DNA of 64,000 nucleotides from Catenulispora sp. EB89 (GCF_041261445.1 NZ_JBGCCU010000001.1:682001-746000); one strand, 5' to 3'; positions 1-8,707 are shown, counted from the stretch's first letter. Notes: generated by a model from the letters alone, not told the origin. A program made the numbers and translations.

Positions 1-11
1 AGGAGTCTTAC

Positions 12-2540
12 ATGGGCCGCAAGCGCGAAATTTCGGTCATATCGAGTCTCGCGGTGGCAGGCGCGGCCTTCGGCGGGACCATGGTCTCGGCACCCAGCGC
101 CTCAGCCGCGAGCATCACGGTCTCCGCGTCCGGTTCGGACGTGGTGGCGATCAATCCGTCGGTCTTCTCCGGCGGCGCCCCGACAGATCTGGTCAGCACC
201 CAGACCGCGCAGGTCCTGAGCAACTCTGCGCGCTACCTCGCGACCACCTGGTACAACACCACCTACAACAACGGCAACAACGTGGCGTCCGACGGTTATC
301 TGAACCTGGACATCGCCGGCGCCGTCCCCGAGCAGAGCTTCCGGCTCCCGGGCATGGCGGCGCTGTCCATCGCGACCGCCGTGAAGCTGGGCGACTGGGA
401 CCAGTACGACTCCGGCATCACCCCGGACGAGGCCGAGAACCGCGCGGCGACCATGGTGCGCGCGCTCGCGCACCGTTACTACGCCAACAACTCGCTGGCC
501 GGCGTGTCCACGTGGGGCAACAGCTGGCAGTCCCCGCTGTGGGCGTTCTACACCGGTCAGGCCGCCTGGCTGGTCTGGGACAAGCTCTCGCCGTGGGACC
601 GGGACGCCGTGGCCCGGATGATGGCCGACGAGGCGAACCGGCTGATCACCGGCAACGACGTCTTCCTGACCTCGGACCAGGGCAGCCAGCAGCTGTACCA
701 GTACAACAAGTCCGGCACGGACGTCACCCCCGGCGACACCAAGGCCGAAGAGGACAACTACGAGGCGCAGCTGCTCGGGCTGGCCGTGGCGATGATGCCC
801 AACCACCCGAACGCCGCCAAGTGGCAGCGCCGCAACGAGGACCTGCTGATCGCGGACACCGCGACCCAGGCCGACCTGTCCAGCACCAAGGTGGTCAACG
901 GCCGCCAGCTGAACCAGTGGCTCCAGGGCTGGAACGTGCAGCCCGACGGCACCGTGCAGAACCACAACATCCTGCACCCGGTGTACATGACGGCGCTGGA
1001 CCAGTCGCTGCAGCAGGTCGGGACCTTCGCGCTGGCCGGGAAGTGCGCGCCGCAGGCGGTGACGGACAACGTCGGGCTGGTCTACAACGCGCTGACAAGT
1101 GTGACGACGTTCAAGTACGCACCGGACCCGAACAACCTCAGCCAGGACGTCACCCTCGCCAACCCGAACAACGCGCCGATCTACAACCCGTGGAGCGGCG
1201 GCAACACGGCCCAGAACGCGCAGATCAACTACCCGCAGGGCAACGACTGGGGCACCCAGTTCCCGGCCTACTACGGGTCCTTCGACGCTCTGGTCAGCGC
1301 CTACAACCTGGCGCCGAGCGCCGGGCACTACTCCGCGGCGCACAACGCCATGGAGCTCCAGCTGCAGGGCCGGTTCCACACCGGCCAGACTTACAAGCCG
1401 TGGAACCCGGCGACCACGCCCGGCGACCAGGCCGAGAACTCCTACGTCGGTGCCGAGCAGCGCGTCGGCCAGATCGCCGCGCAGGCCTACATGGCGCTGT
1501 GGCTGAACCACTCGCACACCGCGTGCTTCGACAACTCCGGCACCCCGACCCCGCCGAACGTCCCGCCGGCGCAGCCGACCGCCGTCTCCCGGCTGGCCGG
1601 CAGCGACCGCTACGCGACCGGCGTCGCGGTGTCGCAGAGCCAGTGGTCCAACGCCGGGGGCGACAACACGCCGCGGGCGATCGCCGACGCGGTCGTGCTG
1701 GCGCGCGGCGACAACTTCCCGGACGCGCTGGCCGGTGTGCCGCTGGCCAAGCGGGACCGCGGTCCGCTGCTGCTGACCGAGCCCGGGGCGCTGAACGGGG
1801 CCACCGCGGCGGAGATCCGCCGGGTCCTGCCCAAGGGCAAGACGGTCTACATCCTCGGCGGCAACCAGGCGGTCTCGCCGAAGGTGCAGCAGCAGCTGCA
1901 GGGCATGGGCTACAACGTCCAGCGCTTCGGCGGTGCGGACCGCTACGGCACCGCGCTGCAGATCGCGGAGCAGGGTATGGGTTCCCCGCACCAGGTCGTG
2001 GTGGCCACCGGCCAGGACTTCGCCGACGCCCTGTCCGCCGGCCCGCTGGCCGCCGACGAGGGCAACGCGATCCTGCTGTCCGACGGCAAGACGCTGGACC
2101 CGAACACCAAGGCCTACATCGCCGCCGCCGAGCGCAAGGACGGCGCCGCCGACCCGGCCTTCCACCTCAACGCGGTGGGCGGTGCGGCGGTTGCGGCGAC
2201 CAGCTACCTGGGCGGCGCGGCGCACACCCTGATGGGCGCGGACCGGTACGCGACGGCGGTGGCTGTGGCGCAGCGCTTCGCGGCCGACATGCCGGTGACA
2301 CAGTTCGGTGTGGCCACCGGCATGCAGTTCGCGGACGCCCTCACCGGCGGCGGCTACATGGCCAACGCCGGCGAGCCGCTGATCCTGACGCCCCCGACGG
2401 GCCTGGCCCCGGCGGACGCCAATCTGCTGCACACGATGCAGAGCCAGATCTCGACCATCACGCTGTTCGGCGGCCCGGTGGCCCTCAACAAGGCGGTGAT
2501 GGACCAGATCGCGCACGCGGTCGGTGGTGTGGAGCGCTAA
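12..2540 (+). CDS. Secreted protein with C-terminal cell-wall-binding type 2 repeats
   Basis: A protein of 842 residues preceded by AGGAG at 1-5. Residues 1-33 are a Sec signal peptide (KR-rich start, hydrophobic core, ASA). Residues about 34-500 form one large domain rich in Trp, Asn and Tyr with many helix-like stretches. It may be an alpha/alpha-toroid of the polysaccharide-lyase or heparinase kind, but that is inference and I see no catalytic motif. From residue about 526 three repeats begin with RLAGSDRYATG, RFGGADRYGTA and LMGADRYATA, each with a later FPDALAG-like FADAL block. These are the cell wall binding repeat 2 (CWB2) signature, which anchors proteins non-covalently to the cell wall. 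The likely role is a wall-attached enzyme or adhesin. It is followed by a T-tailed terminator. Confidence 0.85.
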   Translation: MGRKREISVISSLAVAGAAFGGTMVSAPSASAASITVSASGSDVVAINPSVFSGGAPTDLVSTQTAQVLSNSARYLATTWYNTTYNNGNNVASDGYLNLDIAGAVPEQSFRLPGMAALSIATAVKLGDWDQYDSGITPDEAENRAATMVRALAHRYYANNSLAGVSTWGNSWQSPLWAFYTGQAAWLVWDKLSPWDRDAVARMMADEANRLITGNDVFLTSDQGSQQLYQYNKSGTDVTPGDTKAEEDNYEAQLLGLAVAMMPNHPNAAKWQRRNEDLLIADTATQADLSSTKVVNGRQLNQWLQGWNVQPDGTVQNHNILHPVYMTALDQSLQQVGTFALAGKCAPQAVTDNVGLVYNALTSVTTFKYAPDPNNLSQDVTLANPNNAPIYNPWSGGNTAQNAQINYPQGNDWGTQFPAYYGSFDALVSAYNLAPSAGHYSAAHNAMELQLQGRFHTGQTYKPWNPATTPGDQAENSYVGAEQRVGQIAAQAYMALWLNHSHTACFDNSGTPTPPNVPPAQPTAVSRLAGSDRYATGVAVSQSQWSNAGGDNTPRAIADAVVLARGDNFPDALAGVPLAKRDRGPLLLTEPGALNGATAAEIRRVLPKGKTVYILGGNQAVSPKVQQQLQGMGYNVQRFGGADRYGTALQIAEQGMGSPHQVVVATGQDFADALSAGPLAADEGNAILLSDGKTLDPNTKAYIAAAERKDGAADPAFHLNAVGGAAVAATSYLGGAAHTLMGADRYATAVAVAQRFAADMPVTQFGVATGMQFADALTGGGYMANAGEPLILTPPTGLAPADANLLHTMQSQISTITLFGGPVALNKAVMDQIAHAVGGVER

Positions 2541-2577
2541 GCGCCTTTCACCGCCTCGCTCACGTTAGGCAAGGCGG

Positions 2578-2618
2578 CGCCCGCCGACTGAGGAATCCCC
2601 TTAGCCGGCGGGCGTTTT
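2578..2618 (+). terminator. Terminator after the CWB2 gene
   Basis: CGCCCGCCG at 2578-2586 pairs with CGGCGGGCG at 2606-2614, followed directly by TTTT at 2615-2618. It is the only hairpin in the window with a clear T-tract, so intrinsic termination is likely. Confidence 0.8.
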
Positions 2619-2621
2619 CCG

Positions 2622-2644
2622 TTGACTTGAGCTTTACTCAAGTC
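2622..2644 (+). promoter_or_regulatory. Inverted repeat overlapping a TTGACT box, upstream of the secreted protein gene
   Basis: GACTTGAG (2624-2631), spacer CTTTA, CTCAAGTC (2637-2644) is a perfect 8-bp inverted repeat. A -35-like TTGACT at 2622-2627 overlaps its left arm. The layout suggests a repressor site on the promoter of the gene starting at 2727, but I see no convincing -10 hexamer. Confidence 0.45.
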
Positions 2645-2726
2645 TCCATTTACAGAAGTCTGATATTCCAGCACATTCCTTCGTGAGGCCCATCAGGCCG
2701 TTCTCGCCACCCCACGAAGGAGACCC

Positions 2727-3650
2727 ATGCGCACGATCCGTCTGGCCGCGCTCACCGCTGCCGCCGCCACGGCTTTCACGATGTCGATATCGACCTCGTC
2801 GGCCGTCGGGGTGAGCCACTTCGGAGCGAAGCCCATCGCCAAGGGCGCGGTCGCCAGGGCGACCCCTCAGGCCACCGGCCCCGACACCCTGTCGCTGCAG
2901 ACCAACGGCAAGTCCGGCGTGGTGTCGCCGACGCCCAAGGTGTACCTCGTCTTCTGGGGTTCGCAGTGGTCCAAGGACCCGGCGAAGGTCGCGCCCGACA
3001 TGCAGAACCTGTTCAAGGGCCTGTACGGCGCGAAGGACACCTGGGGCACGATCCTCACGCAGTACTGCGAGAACGCGCCGGTCGGGACCACGACGTGCCC
3101 GTCGAGCGCGACGTTCGTGAAGCACCCCAGCGCCTCGATCCTCGGCGGCGTCTGGTTCGACAACGGCGCGGCCGCGCCGGCGAACGCCACGCAGGCGCAG
3201 ATCGCCTCGGAGGCGAGCAAGGCCGCCGGGCACTTCGGCAACAAGACCCAGGCGCCGAACCTCAACGCGCAGTACGTCGTGCTGTCGGCCACCGGCACCC
3301 ACCCGGACGGCTTCCCGAACAGCGGCTTCTGCGCGTGGCACGACTTCACCAGCACCAGCTACGGCAAGCTCGCGTACACCAACATGCCGTACGTGCCGGA
3401 CCTGGGCGCCGGAGCGTGCACCACGCTCACCGACGGGCGTCTGCTCTCCGGCATCGAGTCCACCGAGACCCACGAGTACGCCGAGACGGTCACCGACTTC
3501 TGGCCCACCGACGGCTGGAACAACACCGCCAACGGGGAGATCGGCGACGAGTGTGTGAACCTGGACGCGTACGAGACGCTGACCACCGGCAAGTTCGACG
3601 TGCAGGGGCTGTGGTCCAACAAGGCGAACGCCTGCGTGACGCACGGCTGA
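2727..3650 (+). CDS. Secreted protein of unknown function with an HEYAE motif
   Basis: A protein of 307 residues with GAAGGAGAC as ribosome binding site. Residues 1-26 are a signal peptide ending near SSAVG. The mature part carries features of an actinobacterial family of secreted proteins: VYLVFWGSQW near residue 72, QYCENAPVGTTTC, GVWFDNG, NAQYVVLSATGTHPDGF, FCAWHDFTS, YTNMPYVPDLG and THEYAETVTDFWP. Cys residues occur in pairs suited to disulfides. The HEYAE near residue 249 resembles a metal-binding HExxE/HExxH core, so a metalloprotease-like activity is possible but unproven. The C-terminus (VQGLWSNKANACVTHG) is also typical of this family. It is monocistronic, between two hairpins. Confidence 0.8.
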   Translation: MRTIRLAALTAAAATAFTMSISTSSAVGVSHFGAKPIAKGAVARATPQATGPDTLSLQTNGKSGVVSPTPKVYLVFWGSQWSKDPAKVAPDMQNLFKGLYGAKDTWGTILTQYCENAPVGTTTCPSSATFVKHPSASILGGVWFDNGAAAPANATQAQIASEASKAAGHFGNKTQAPNLNAQYVVLSATGTHPDGFPNSGFCAWHDFTSTSYGKLAYTNMPYVPDLGAGACTTLTDGRLLSGIESTETHEYAETVTDFWPTDGWNNTANGEIGDECVNLDAYETLTTGKFDVQGLWSNKANACVTHG

Positions 3651-3685
3651 ACCTGTGCTGAGCTGAGCTGAGCTGATCCAAGCCT

Positions 3686-3733
3686 GTTCGGCCGCGGCGT
3701 GCGACCATCTGGGGAGACGCGCCGCGGCCGAAC
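3686..3733 (+). terminator. Terminator hairpin after the HEYAE protein
   Basis: GTTCGGCCGCGGC at 3686-3698 pairs perfectly with GCCGCGGCCGAAC at 3721-3733, with a 22-nt loop and no T-tract. Just upstream the sequence repeats GAGCT three times (3660-3675). Confidence 0.65.
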
Positions 3734-3768
3734 CATGGGCAGGTCGTGACTCCGGCGTCGGAATACCA

Positions 3769-3820
3769 CTAGCTTTCCGGGGCGTTGCCCCCACCAAGGC
3801 AATGCCCATAGGAAAGCTAG
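3769..3820 (+). promoter_or_regulatory. Long two-part stem-loop in the leader of the DUF1684 gene
   Basis: CTAGCTTTCC (3769-3778) pairs perfectly with GGAAAGCTAG (3811-3820). Inside it GGGCGTTGCC (3780-3789) pairs with GGCAATGCCC (3798-3807) with one G-U pair, leaving an 8-nt loop. The hairpin ends immediately before the GGAGAG ribosome binding site (3821-3826) of the gene starting at 3833. A separate terminator already serves the upstream gene, so this one is more likely a leader structure or a large operator. Confidence 0.6.
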
Positions 3821-3832
3821 GGAGAGTCCAGC

Positions 3833-4651
3833 ATGCCCGAGACGGAGCCGACCACGAAGACCCGCCCCGCGCCGGCGGAGTGGAATCAGTGGGCTGAGAA
3901 GCGCGACGCGTCCGTCTCCGCCGAGTTCGGGGTCCTCGCGCTGGTCGCCACGCACTGGCTGGAGGACGGCGCCGCGACGCGGATCGACGGGCTGCCGGGC
4001 GTGTGGGCCGCCGACGAGGCGCGGGCGAGCGTCACCGTCACCGCCACGTCGGGTGACGCGTTGCTGGTCGAGGACGTTCCGGTCGACGGCGTGCGGCTGC
4101 TGAACCCCGACCTCGCGGCGGATCCGACCGTGCTGTTCCACCACGGGCGCAAGCTGGTGCCGATCGTGCGCGAGGGCGCCCTCGCGGTCCGGGTGTACGA
4201 CCCGGAGGCCGCGAACCGCCGCGGCTTCGCCGGGATCGAGCGCTTCCCCTACGACCCGGCGCTGGTCTTCGAGGCACGATACGAGCCCTACGTCCACGGC
4301 CACGTCGAGCGCGTGCTGAACGCCGACGGCAAGGAGCGCGGGCTGGCGCTGGACGGCGACCTCGTCTTCGAGCACGACGGCGCGGAGTATCGGCTCGCGG
4401 TGACGGAGGGGAGCGACGGGTTCGACGTCACCTTCGGCGACGGCACCAACGGGCCCGACACGTTCGGCTTCCGCCAGCTCGCCGTCGCCGCGCCGGAGTC
4501 CGGAAGCGGGACGACGCGTTTGGACTTCAACCGCGCGCAGCTGCCGCCGTGTGCCTTCAGCGACCACTTCATCTGCCCGGTGCCGCCGGTCGGCAACCGG
4601 CTGGAGCTGGCGGTGGCCGCGGGGGAGAAGCGGCGCGCGGCACGGCCCTGA
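3833..4651 (+). CDS. DUF1684 domain protein
   Basis: A protein of 272 residues without a signal peptide, so cytoplasmic. The DUF1684 family is recognised from the N-terminal EWNQWAEKRDASVSAEFGVL and the very conserved C-terminal block LDFNRAQLPPCAFSDHF-ICPVPPVGNRLELAVAAGEK (residues about 226-268). The middle holds the usual NRRGFAGIERFPYDPA and FGDGTNGPDTFGF segments. The biochemical role of the family is unknown. It is monocistronic, with an unusually long hairpin directly before its ribosome binding site. Confidence 0.85.
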   Translation: MPETEPTTKTRPAPAEWNQWAEKRDASVSAEFGVLALVATHWLEDGAATRIDGLPGVWAADEARASVTVTATSGDALLVEDVPVDGVRLLNPDLAADPTVLFHHGRKLVPIVREGALAVRVYDPEAANRRGFAGIERFPYDPALVFEARYEPYVHGHVERVLNADGKERGLALDGDLVFEHDGAEYRLAVTEGSDGFDVTFGDGTNGPDTFGFRQLAVAAPESGSGTTRLDFNRAQLPPCAFSDHFICPVPPVGNRLELAVAAGEKRRAARP

Positions 4652-4735
4652 CGCCGCGGCGGACGGCGGCGCGCGGCGGCGCTCGGCGGCGGCCGCGAGC
4701 CCCCGCGAGCCCCGGACGTCCCAATTCCCAGGGAA

Positions 4736-4761
4736 CCGGTGGGTATACCGGCTGTTAGCAT
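4736..4761 (+). promoter_or_regulatory. Probable promoter and autoregulatory site of the Rrf2 gene
   Basis: CCGGT (4736-4740) and ACCGG (4747-4751) form an inverted repeat; a second palindrome, TTCCCAGGGAA, lies just upstream (4725-4735). A TAGCAT -10-like hexamer (4756-4761) sits only 7 nt before the GTG start, which fits a leaderless transcript. Rrf2 proteins often repress their own promoter, but that they act here is inference. Confidence 0.4.
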
Positions 4762-4768
4762 CGGCACC

Positions 4769-5224
4769 GTGCAGATCTCAGCAAAAGCCGACTACGCGGT
4801 CCGGGTGATGCTCGAGCTCGCGGCCCACGGTCCGGAGCTGGTGAAGTCCACGGTCCTGATCGACCACCAGGGCCTGCCCCGCAAGTTCGTCGAGTCGATC
4901 CTGGTCGAACTCCGCCGCGCCGACCTGATCCGCAGCCACCGCGGCGCCGAGGGCGGCTACAGCCTCGCCCGCCCGGCCAGCGCCATCTCCATCGGCCAGG
5001 TGATCCGCGCCGTCGACGGCCCCCTGGCCGAAGTCCGAGGCCTCCGCCCCCACGAGACCGAATACAGCAACGCCGCCGAGCACCTCTCGGACGTCTGGGT
5101 CGCCGCCCGCGCCGCCCTCCGCAAAGTGCTCGACGAGACCAGCCTCGCGCACGTACTGAGCGGGAAGCTGCCGGCGCACGTGCGCCGGATGGCGGAGTCG
5201 CCGGAGGCTTGGCTGCCGCGGTAA
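4769..5224 (+). CDS. Rrf2-family transcriptional regulator
   Basis: A protein of 151 residues. I place the start at GTG 4769 because Rrf2 proteins begin M-x-ISAKADYAVR, and here VQISAKADYAVRVMLELA follows directly; the frame is open further upstream. Residues 1-75 form the winged helix-turn-helix, including LPRKFVESILVELRRADLIRSHRG and GGYSLARP, as in IscR, NsrR and RsrR. The mature sequence contains no cysteine at all, so it cannot bind the Fe-S cluster that IscR and NsrR use. It must sense something else or act constitutively, like the CymR-type members. No target operon is evident downstream. Confidence 0.85.
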   Translation: MQISAKADYAVRVMLELAAHGPELVKSTVLIDHQGLPRKFVESILVELRRADLIRSHRGAEGGYSLARPASAISIGQVIRAVDGPLAEVRGLRPHETEYSNAAEHLSDVWVAARAALRKVLDETSLAHVLSGKLPAHVRRMAESPEAWLPR

Positions 5225-5280
5225 GGCGGGTGCGGTGAGGTGGGGCGCCGGTTTCGGCGCGCTTGCTCGCGGCCGGACTG

Positions 5281-5427
5281 CTGGCACACTTGCTCGCCGC
5301 CGAGCCGCCGAGCCGCCGAGCCGCCGAGCCGCCGAGCCGCCGAGCCGCCGAGCCGCCGAGCCGCCGAGCCGCCGAGCCGCTGGCACACTTGCTCGCTGCC
5401 AAGCGGCTGGCACACTTACTCGCTGCC
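5281..5427 (+). repeat. Three direct copies of a 21-bp unit flanking the 8-bp arrays
   Basis: CTGGCACACTTGCTCGCCGCC (5281-5301), a copy with one change (5380-5400) and a third with two changes (5407-5427). They flank and separate the two 8-bp arrays, so the locus looks as if it expanded in steps. Confidence 0.8.
5297..5380 (+). repeat. 8-bp tandem repeat array, CCGCCGAG type
   Basis: Ten uninterrupted copies of CCGCCGAG (period exactly 8, CGAG at 5301, 5309 and so on to 5373). Because 8 is not a multiple of 3, all frames read as period-8 peptide repeats such as RRAAEPPS. These frames lack any other protein-like sequence, so I do not call genes here. Confidence 0.9.
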
Positions 5428-5494
5428 GAGCTGCCGAGCTGCCGAGCTGCCGAGCTGCCGAGCTGCCGAGCTGCCGAGCTGCCGAGCTGCCGAG
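5423..5494 (+). repeat. 8-bp tandem repeat array, CTGCCGAG type
   Basis: Nine copies of CTGCCGAG, one base different from the neighbouring CCGCCGAG array, with no mixing between the two variants. Together with that array it fills the 486-bp space between the Rrf2 gene and the small secreted protein. I see no gene in that space. Confidence 0.9.
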
Positions 5495-5710
5495 CCGCTG
5501 GGCTGCCGGGCCGGTCAGTTGCCGAGCCGGCGTTCGTGTTCGGCTTGCGGCGCCCGCTGCGGCCGAGCATCGCGAGCCGCGGCCCGGCCTGGCGCAGACT
5601 TTCTTAGTCGGCCTGCGCGCGGGCCGCAGCCCCAGAGATTCGCATTCGCATTCGCGTTGAGCTTCTGAGCCCACGCGCTCGGCGAGGGCTCGAACCGCTC
5701 CGCGATCTGC

Positions 5711-5959
5711 CTACTGCGCCGGTGTCCCCGACTCGGCCGTCGGCGCCTGGTGGTTGTCGCAGGCCTGCCCGGTGGTCCACTGCCAGGGCGCGCCGCACCA
5801 GTTGTTCGCGAAGTCCGTGCTGACCGGGGCCGGGGCGGTGGTGGTGTCGTCCGGGACCGGGTTGCCGAGGTTGATGGCGGCGTTGGCGGAGGTGGCGCCG
5901 CCGGCGAGGACGGTTCCGGCGCTCAGCGTCAGGACGGCGAGGGTGGCGAGCTTGCGCAC
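5711..5959 (-). CDS. Small secreted protein with one Cys pair
   Basis: 82 residues from GTG 5959, with TAGGAGTC as ribosome binding site. Residues 1-28 are a clear signal peptide (VRKLATLAVLTLSAG to SANA). The mature part is about 54 residues and acidic, with a Thr/Pro stretch and a core NWCGAPWQWTTGQACDN whose two Cys probably form a disulfide. It resembles small exported proteins common in spore-forming actinomycetes, but it lacks the chaplin domain pattern and I cannot assign a function. A strong hairpin separates it from the protease gene on the same strand, so it is probably transcribed alone. Confidence 0.75.
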   Translation of the reverse strand: MRKLATLAVLTLSAGTVLAGGATSANAAINLGNPVPDDTTTAPAPVSTDFANNWCGAPWQWTTGQACDNHQAPTAESGTPAQ

Positions 5960-5998
5960 GGCCGACTCCTATCAATGGCAGTTCGGTGCTGGTTCGTG

Positions 5999-6028
5999 GT
6001 GATCGGCCGCTTCATCGCGGCCGATCAC
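5999..6028 (-). terminator. Terminator after the S53 protease gene
   Basis: GTGATCGGCCGC (5999-6010) pairs perfectly with GCGGCCGATCAC (6017-6028) around a 6-nt loop. It lies between the stop of the protease gene at 6088 and the start of the small secreted gene at 5959. Confidence 0.7.
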
Positions 6029-6087
6029 GTCGCCCAACCTCGCGTGCGCTCGGGTGGTCACGGGCCTTGACCCCATCGGGCGAATAG

Positions 6088-8688
6088 TCAGGCGGCCGGT
6101 CTTTTCTTCTTTCCGCTGCCGCCTTTGCTCGGGGCCGGCTTGAAGGAGGTGATGTACGCCGCCGTCGGCGAGCCGAGCCCGGTCGCCGTGTCGTAGCCCT
6201 TGCGGGCGCTCAGGCCGTGGTCGGAGCCGAGCTTGAACAGCCGTGCCTCGTGCACGTCGCCGAACATTCCGTGGTCCACGACGGCCGAGATCGGGTTCGG
6301 TGCGCCCTTCGGGTGGGCGACGATGTCGGTGAACTGCTTCGTGCCGGCCCGCTTGTACAGCGCGGGGTTGGCGAAGCCCAGCGCCCCGCCGGCCGCCTGC
6401 TCGGCGTCGGCCTGCACCGCGGCGAACATCGGGGCCGCGACCGACGTGCCGCCGACCACGTCCTGGCCGTAGCCGCCGAGGGTCGGGTCGGTGTGGCCGG
6501 TGAGCACGGCGGTCAGCAGGTCTCCGTCCATCGCGATGTCGGGGACGGTGCGCTTCGCGGGGCTGGCGGGCGGCGTCGGAGTCGGAGTCGGAGTTGGCGT
6601 TGGCGTTGGAGTCGGCGTCGGGTTCGGAGCTGGCGTTGGGGTCGGGGTCGGGGTCGGGGTTGGAGTTGGGGTTGGGGTTGGGGTTGGCGTCGGAGTTGGC
6701 GTCGGGTTCGGAGCTGGCGTCGGCGTCGGAGTGGTCGCGGCGGGCGGGGTCGGCGTGGCGGGCGGAGCGGTCGGGCCGACCGGAGCAGCCGGGCCGACCG
6801 GGCCAACCGGACCGGCCGGGCCCACCGGACCAGGCGTGCTGGCCGCGCCGCCCGATCCCGTCGGCCCACCCGCGTCGGACAAACCGGTCATCCCCTTCGT
6901 GCCGGTCGAGCCACCGGTCGAGCCACCACCGGCCGCGACCGCGACCTGCGCCAGATCCTTCGGTACCACACCCTTCTGATACGCCGGCTGCGCGAAGTCC
7001 GCACTGGCGCCCCCGCCTCCGCCGAAGAAGAACCGGCCGGGCATCGGCGTCCACGTGCTCCCGTCGGCCGACAGGTCCGAGCGCAGGTCGCCCATCGGCA
7101 CCTCCCAGTGCCGCGTGCCGGTCGGCCCGAGCGCCAGCGCCGTGCCGCCGACCGCGGTCACCCACGGCGACGCCGCCGGCCACTCCACCTGCGTGCCCGC
7201 CGATCCCGCGTCGCATCCCGGCCCGATCAGACCTGGCGCCTGGTCGCCGCAGTCCCCGGTGGCGAACGCGAACCCGATGCCCTCGGCCGCGCCGGTCGTG
7301 AAGATCTTGTTCTCCTGGTCGACCACCGCCGGATCGACGCCCTGGTCCGAGGAGTGCATGAGCTCGCCGAAGGACCCGGTGACGGTGTCGGCCAGGTGCT
7401 TGTCCACGATCGAGGCCAGCGTCGCGGCGATGTCCTGGTCCTGGCACGAGGCCGCGCCGAAGTAGTGCACGACCGCGTCCGGCGCGAGCCCGTGCGCCAT
7501 CTCCACGTCCAGCGCCTCCTCCCCGCCCCACGCCGCGGGGGTCTCGCACACGCCGTCGCCCAGGTGCTTCCACGCCCCGCGGTCCACGGACTCCGTGTAC
7601 TGCCCCGCCCCGAACGCCTTGTCCCCGACCGACGTCGCGAACTGGTTCGCGTCGGCCCGCATCGTCGGCGAGCCGTAGGCGTCGACGACGCCGATGATGA
7701 CGCCCTTGCCGGTGAAGCCGGACGCGGTGATCCCGTACGCGGCGCGCAACTGCTTCGGCGAGTAGCCGCAGACGACGAGCGGATCGGGCTTGTTGTAGCC
7801 CTGGGGGACGCCGGTCGCCGGGGAGCCGCCCCAGTCGGACGAGCACGCCGTGGACGTGGTCGACGGCAGCGTCGGGTCGCCGGGATCCAGCGGCAGGCTG
7901 CGCTTGATCGGCCCGCCGACGACGATGGGAAAGCCCGATCCGATAGGCCCCGCCGATCCGACCGGCCCCGACGGCTGCATAGGGCCGCCAGGATTGACCT
8001 GCGTGGTCGGGGCCTGAGGCCCGGCAGGCTGCATCGGCCCGCCCGGGTTCACGCCGGCCGTCGGAACGCTCGGCTCATCGGGACCGCCGACGCTGCCGGG
8101 CCCGGCAGGCCGCATCGGCCCGCCCGGATCAACCCCGCCCCCACTCAACACCCGCCGCCGCGCCCCCGCCGCGACCCGATAAGAGAACTGCCGCACCCCA
8201 TGCGTCTCCGGCACCAGCCCGGCCACGCTCGACACCGCCCCGACCAGCGCCGGCGGTACCTCCGCGGCCGCCCGCGCCGCCAGCCCCTCGCCCGGGTTGC
8301 TCCGCAGCCGCGGCAGCTGTCCGAACGCCTTCCGGATCTTCGCCGACGTCCCGGCCACATCGATCCAGTGGCTGTTCTCCCCGGCGACGGTCAGCCCGCC
8401 GTCGGCCAGCCACGTGTGCACCTTCTTCAGCTGCGCCGCCGTCGGCCCGAACTGAGCCTGGGCCTCCTCCGGCGTGAGGAAGTGGCGGTACTCCGCGCTG
8501 TGCGGATCCGACACCGCCGCCGCGAAGCGCTGTAACCCGTCCGGGTCAGCGCCGGCCAACCCGATCCGCGCAGTAGTAGGACCATCCACAACCGTCGCCG
8601 CCGTGGCCGTGACCGACAGCGAGCTCGGCCCCGTCACCAGCGCCGTGGCCACCAACGTGGCCGTCAGGTGCTTGAACCGCCCAACCAT
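6088..8688 (-). CDS. Secreted S53 (sedolisin/kumamolisin) serine-carboxyl protease with repeat insertion
   Basis: 866 residues from ATG 8688. This start gives a clean signal peptide ([17 protein letters not shown]) and has AGAGGG upstream; the frame opens 18 codons earlier but without a ribosome binding site. Order: signal peptide, pro-kumamolisin activation domain (about 35-165, with [20 protein letters not shown]), a Gly/Pro linker with three PGGPMxPxGP units (187-240), then the catalytic domain. Catalytic residues by motif: E390 and D394 (EEALD), oxyanion D479 (ATGDCGD), nucleophile S749 (GGTSVAAP), and a C-terminal Ca-site region ([22 protein letters not shown]). Between D479 and S749 there are about 270 residues rather than the roughly 120 usual in the family. 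The extra part is a collagen-like GPxGP tract and a long Pro-Thr repeat (about 650-700). Confidence 0.9.
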   Translation of the reverse strand: MVGRFKHLTATLVATALVTGPSSLSVTATAATVVDGPTTARIGLAGADPDGLQRFAAAVSDPHSAEYRHFLTPEEAQAQFGPTAAQLKKVHTWLADGGLTVAGENSHWIDVAGTSAKIRKAFGQLPRLRSNPGEGLAARAAAEVPPALVGAVSSVAGLVPETHGVRQFSYRVAAGARRRVLSGGGVDPGGPMRPAGPGSVGGPDEPSVPTAGVNPGGPMQPAGPQAPTTQVNPGGPMQPSGPVGSAGPIGSGFPIVVGGPIKRSLPLDPGDPTLPSTTSTACSSDWGGSPATGVPQGYNKPDPLVVCGYSPKQLRAAYGITASGFTGKGVIIGVVDAYGSPTMRADANQFATSVGDKAFGAGQYTESVDRGAWKHLGDGVCETPAAWGGEEALDVEMAHGLAPDAVVHYFGAASCQDQDIAATLASIVDKHLADTVTGSFGELMHSSDQGVDPAVVDQENKIFTTGAAEGIGFAFATGDCGDQAPGLIGPGCDAGSAGTQVEWPAASPWVTAVGGTALALGPTGTRHWEVPMGDLRSDLSADGSTWTPMPGRFFFGGGGGASADFAQPAYQKGVVPKDLAQVAVAAGGGSTGGSTGTKGMTGLSDAGGPTGSGGAASTPGPVGPAGPVGPVGPAAPVGPTAPPATPTPPAATTPTPTPAPNPTPTPTPTPTPTPTPTPTPTPTPTPAPNPTPTPTPTPTPTPTPTPPASPAKRTVPDIAMDGDLLTAVLTGHTDPTLGGYGQDVVGGTSVAAPMFAAVQADAEQAAGGALGFANPALYKRAGTKQFTDIVAHPKGAPNPISAVVDHGMFGDVHEARLFKLGSDHGLSARKGYDTATGLGSPTAAYITSFKPAPSKGGSGKKKRPAA

Positions 8689-8707
8689 GGAGACTCGCCC
8701 TCTGCTC

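Noticed and set aside
102-2516. Long minus-strand frame of 804 codons opposite the CWB2 gene
   Set aside because: It is Arg/Val/Gly-rich with no protein-like motif and mirrors the GC-rich third positions of the real gene, which has a ribosome binding site, signal peptide and domains.
5297-5494. CRISPR array
   Set aside because: The repeats are directly adjacent 8-mers without spacers, and no cas gene is in the window.
5235-5668. Overlapping plus- and minus-strand frames with PSRRAAEP or RQLGSSAA peptide repeats
   Set aside because: They are the 8-bp DNA repeat read in several frames; all frames give the same kind of periodic peptide and none has a ribosome binding site or other domain.
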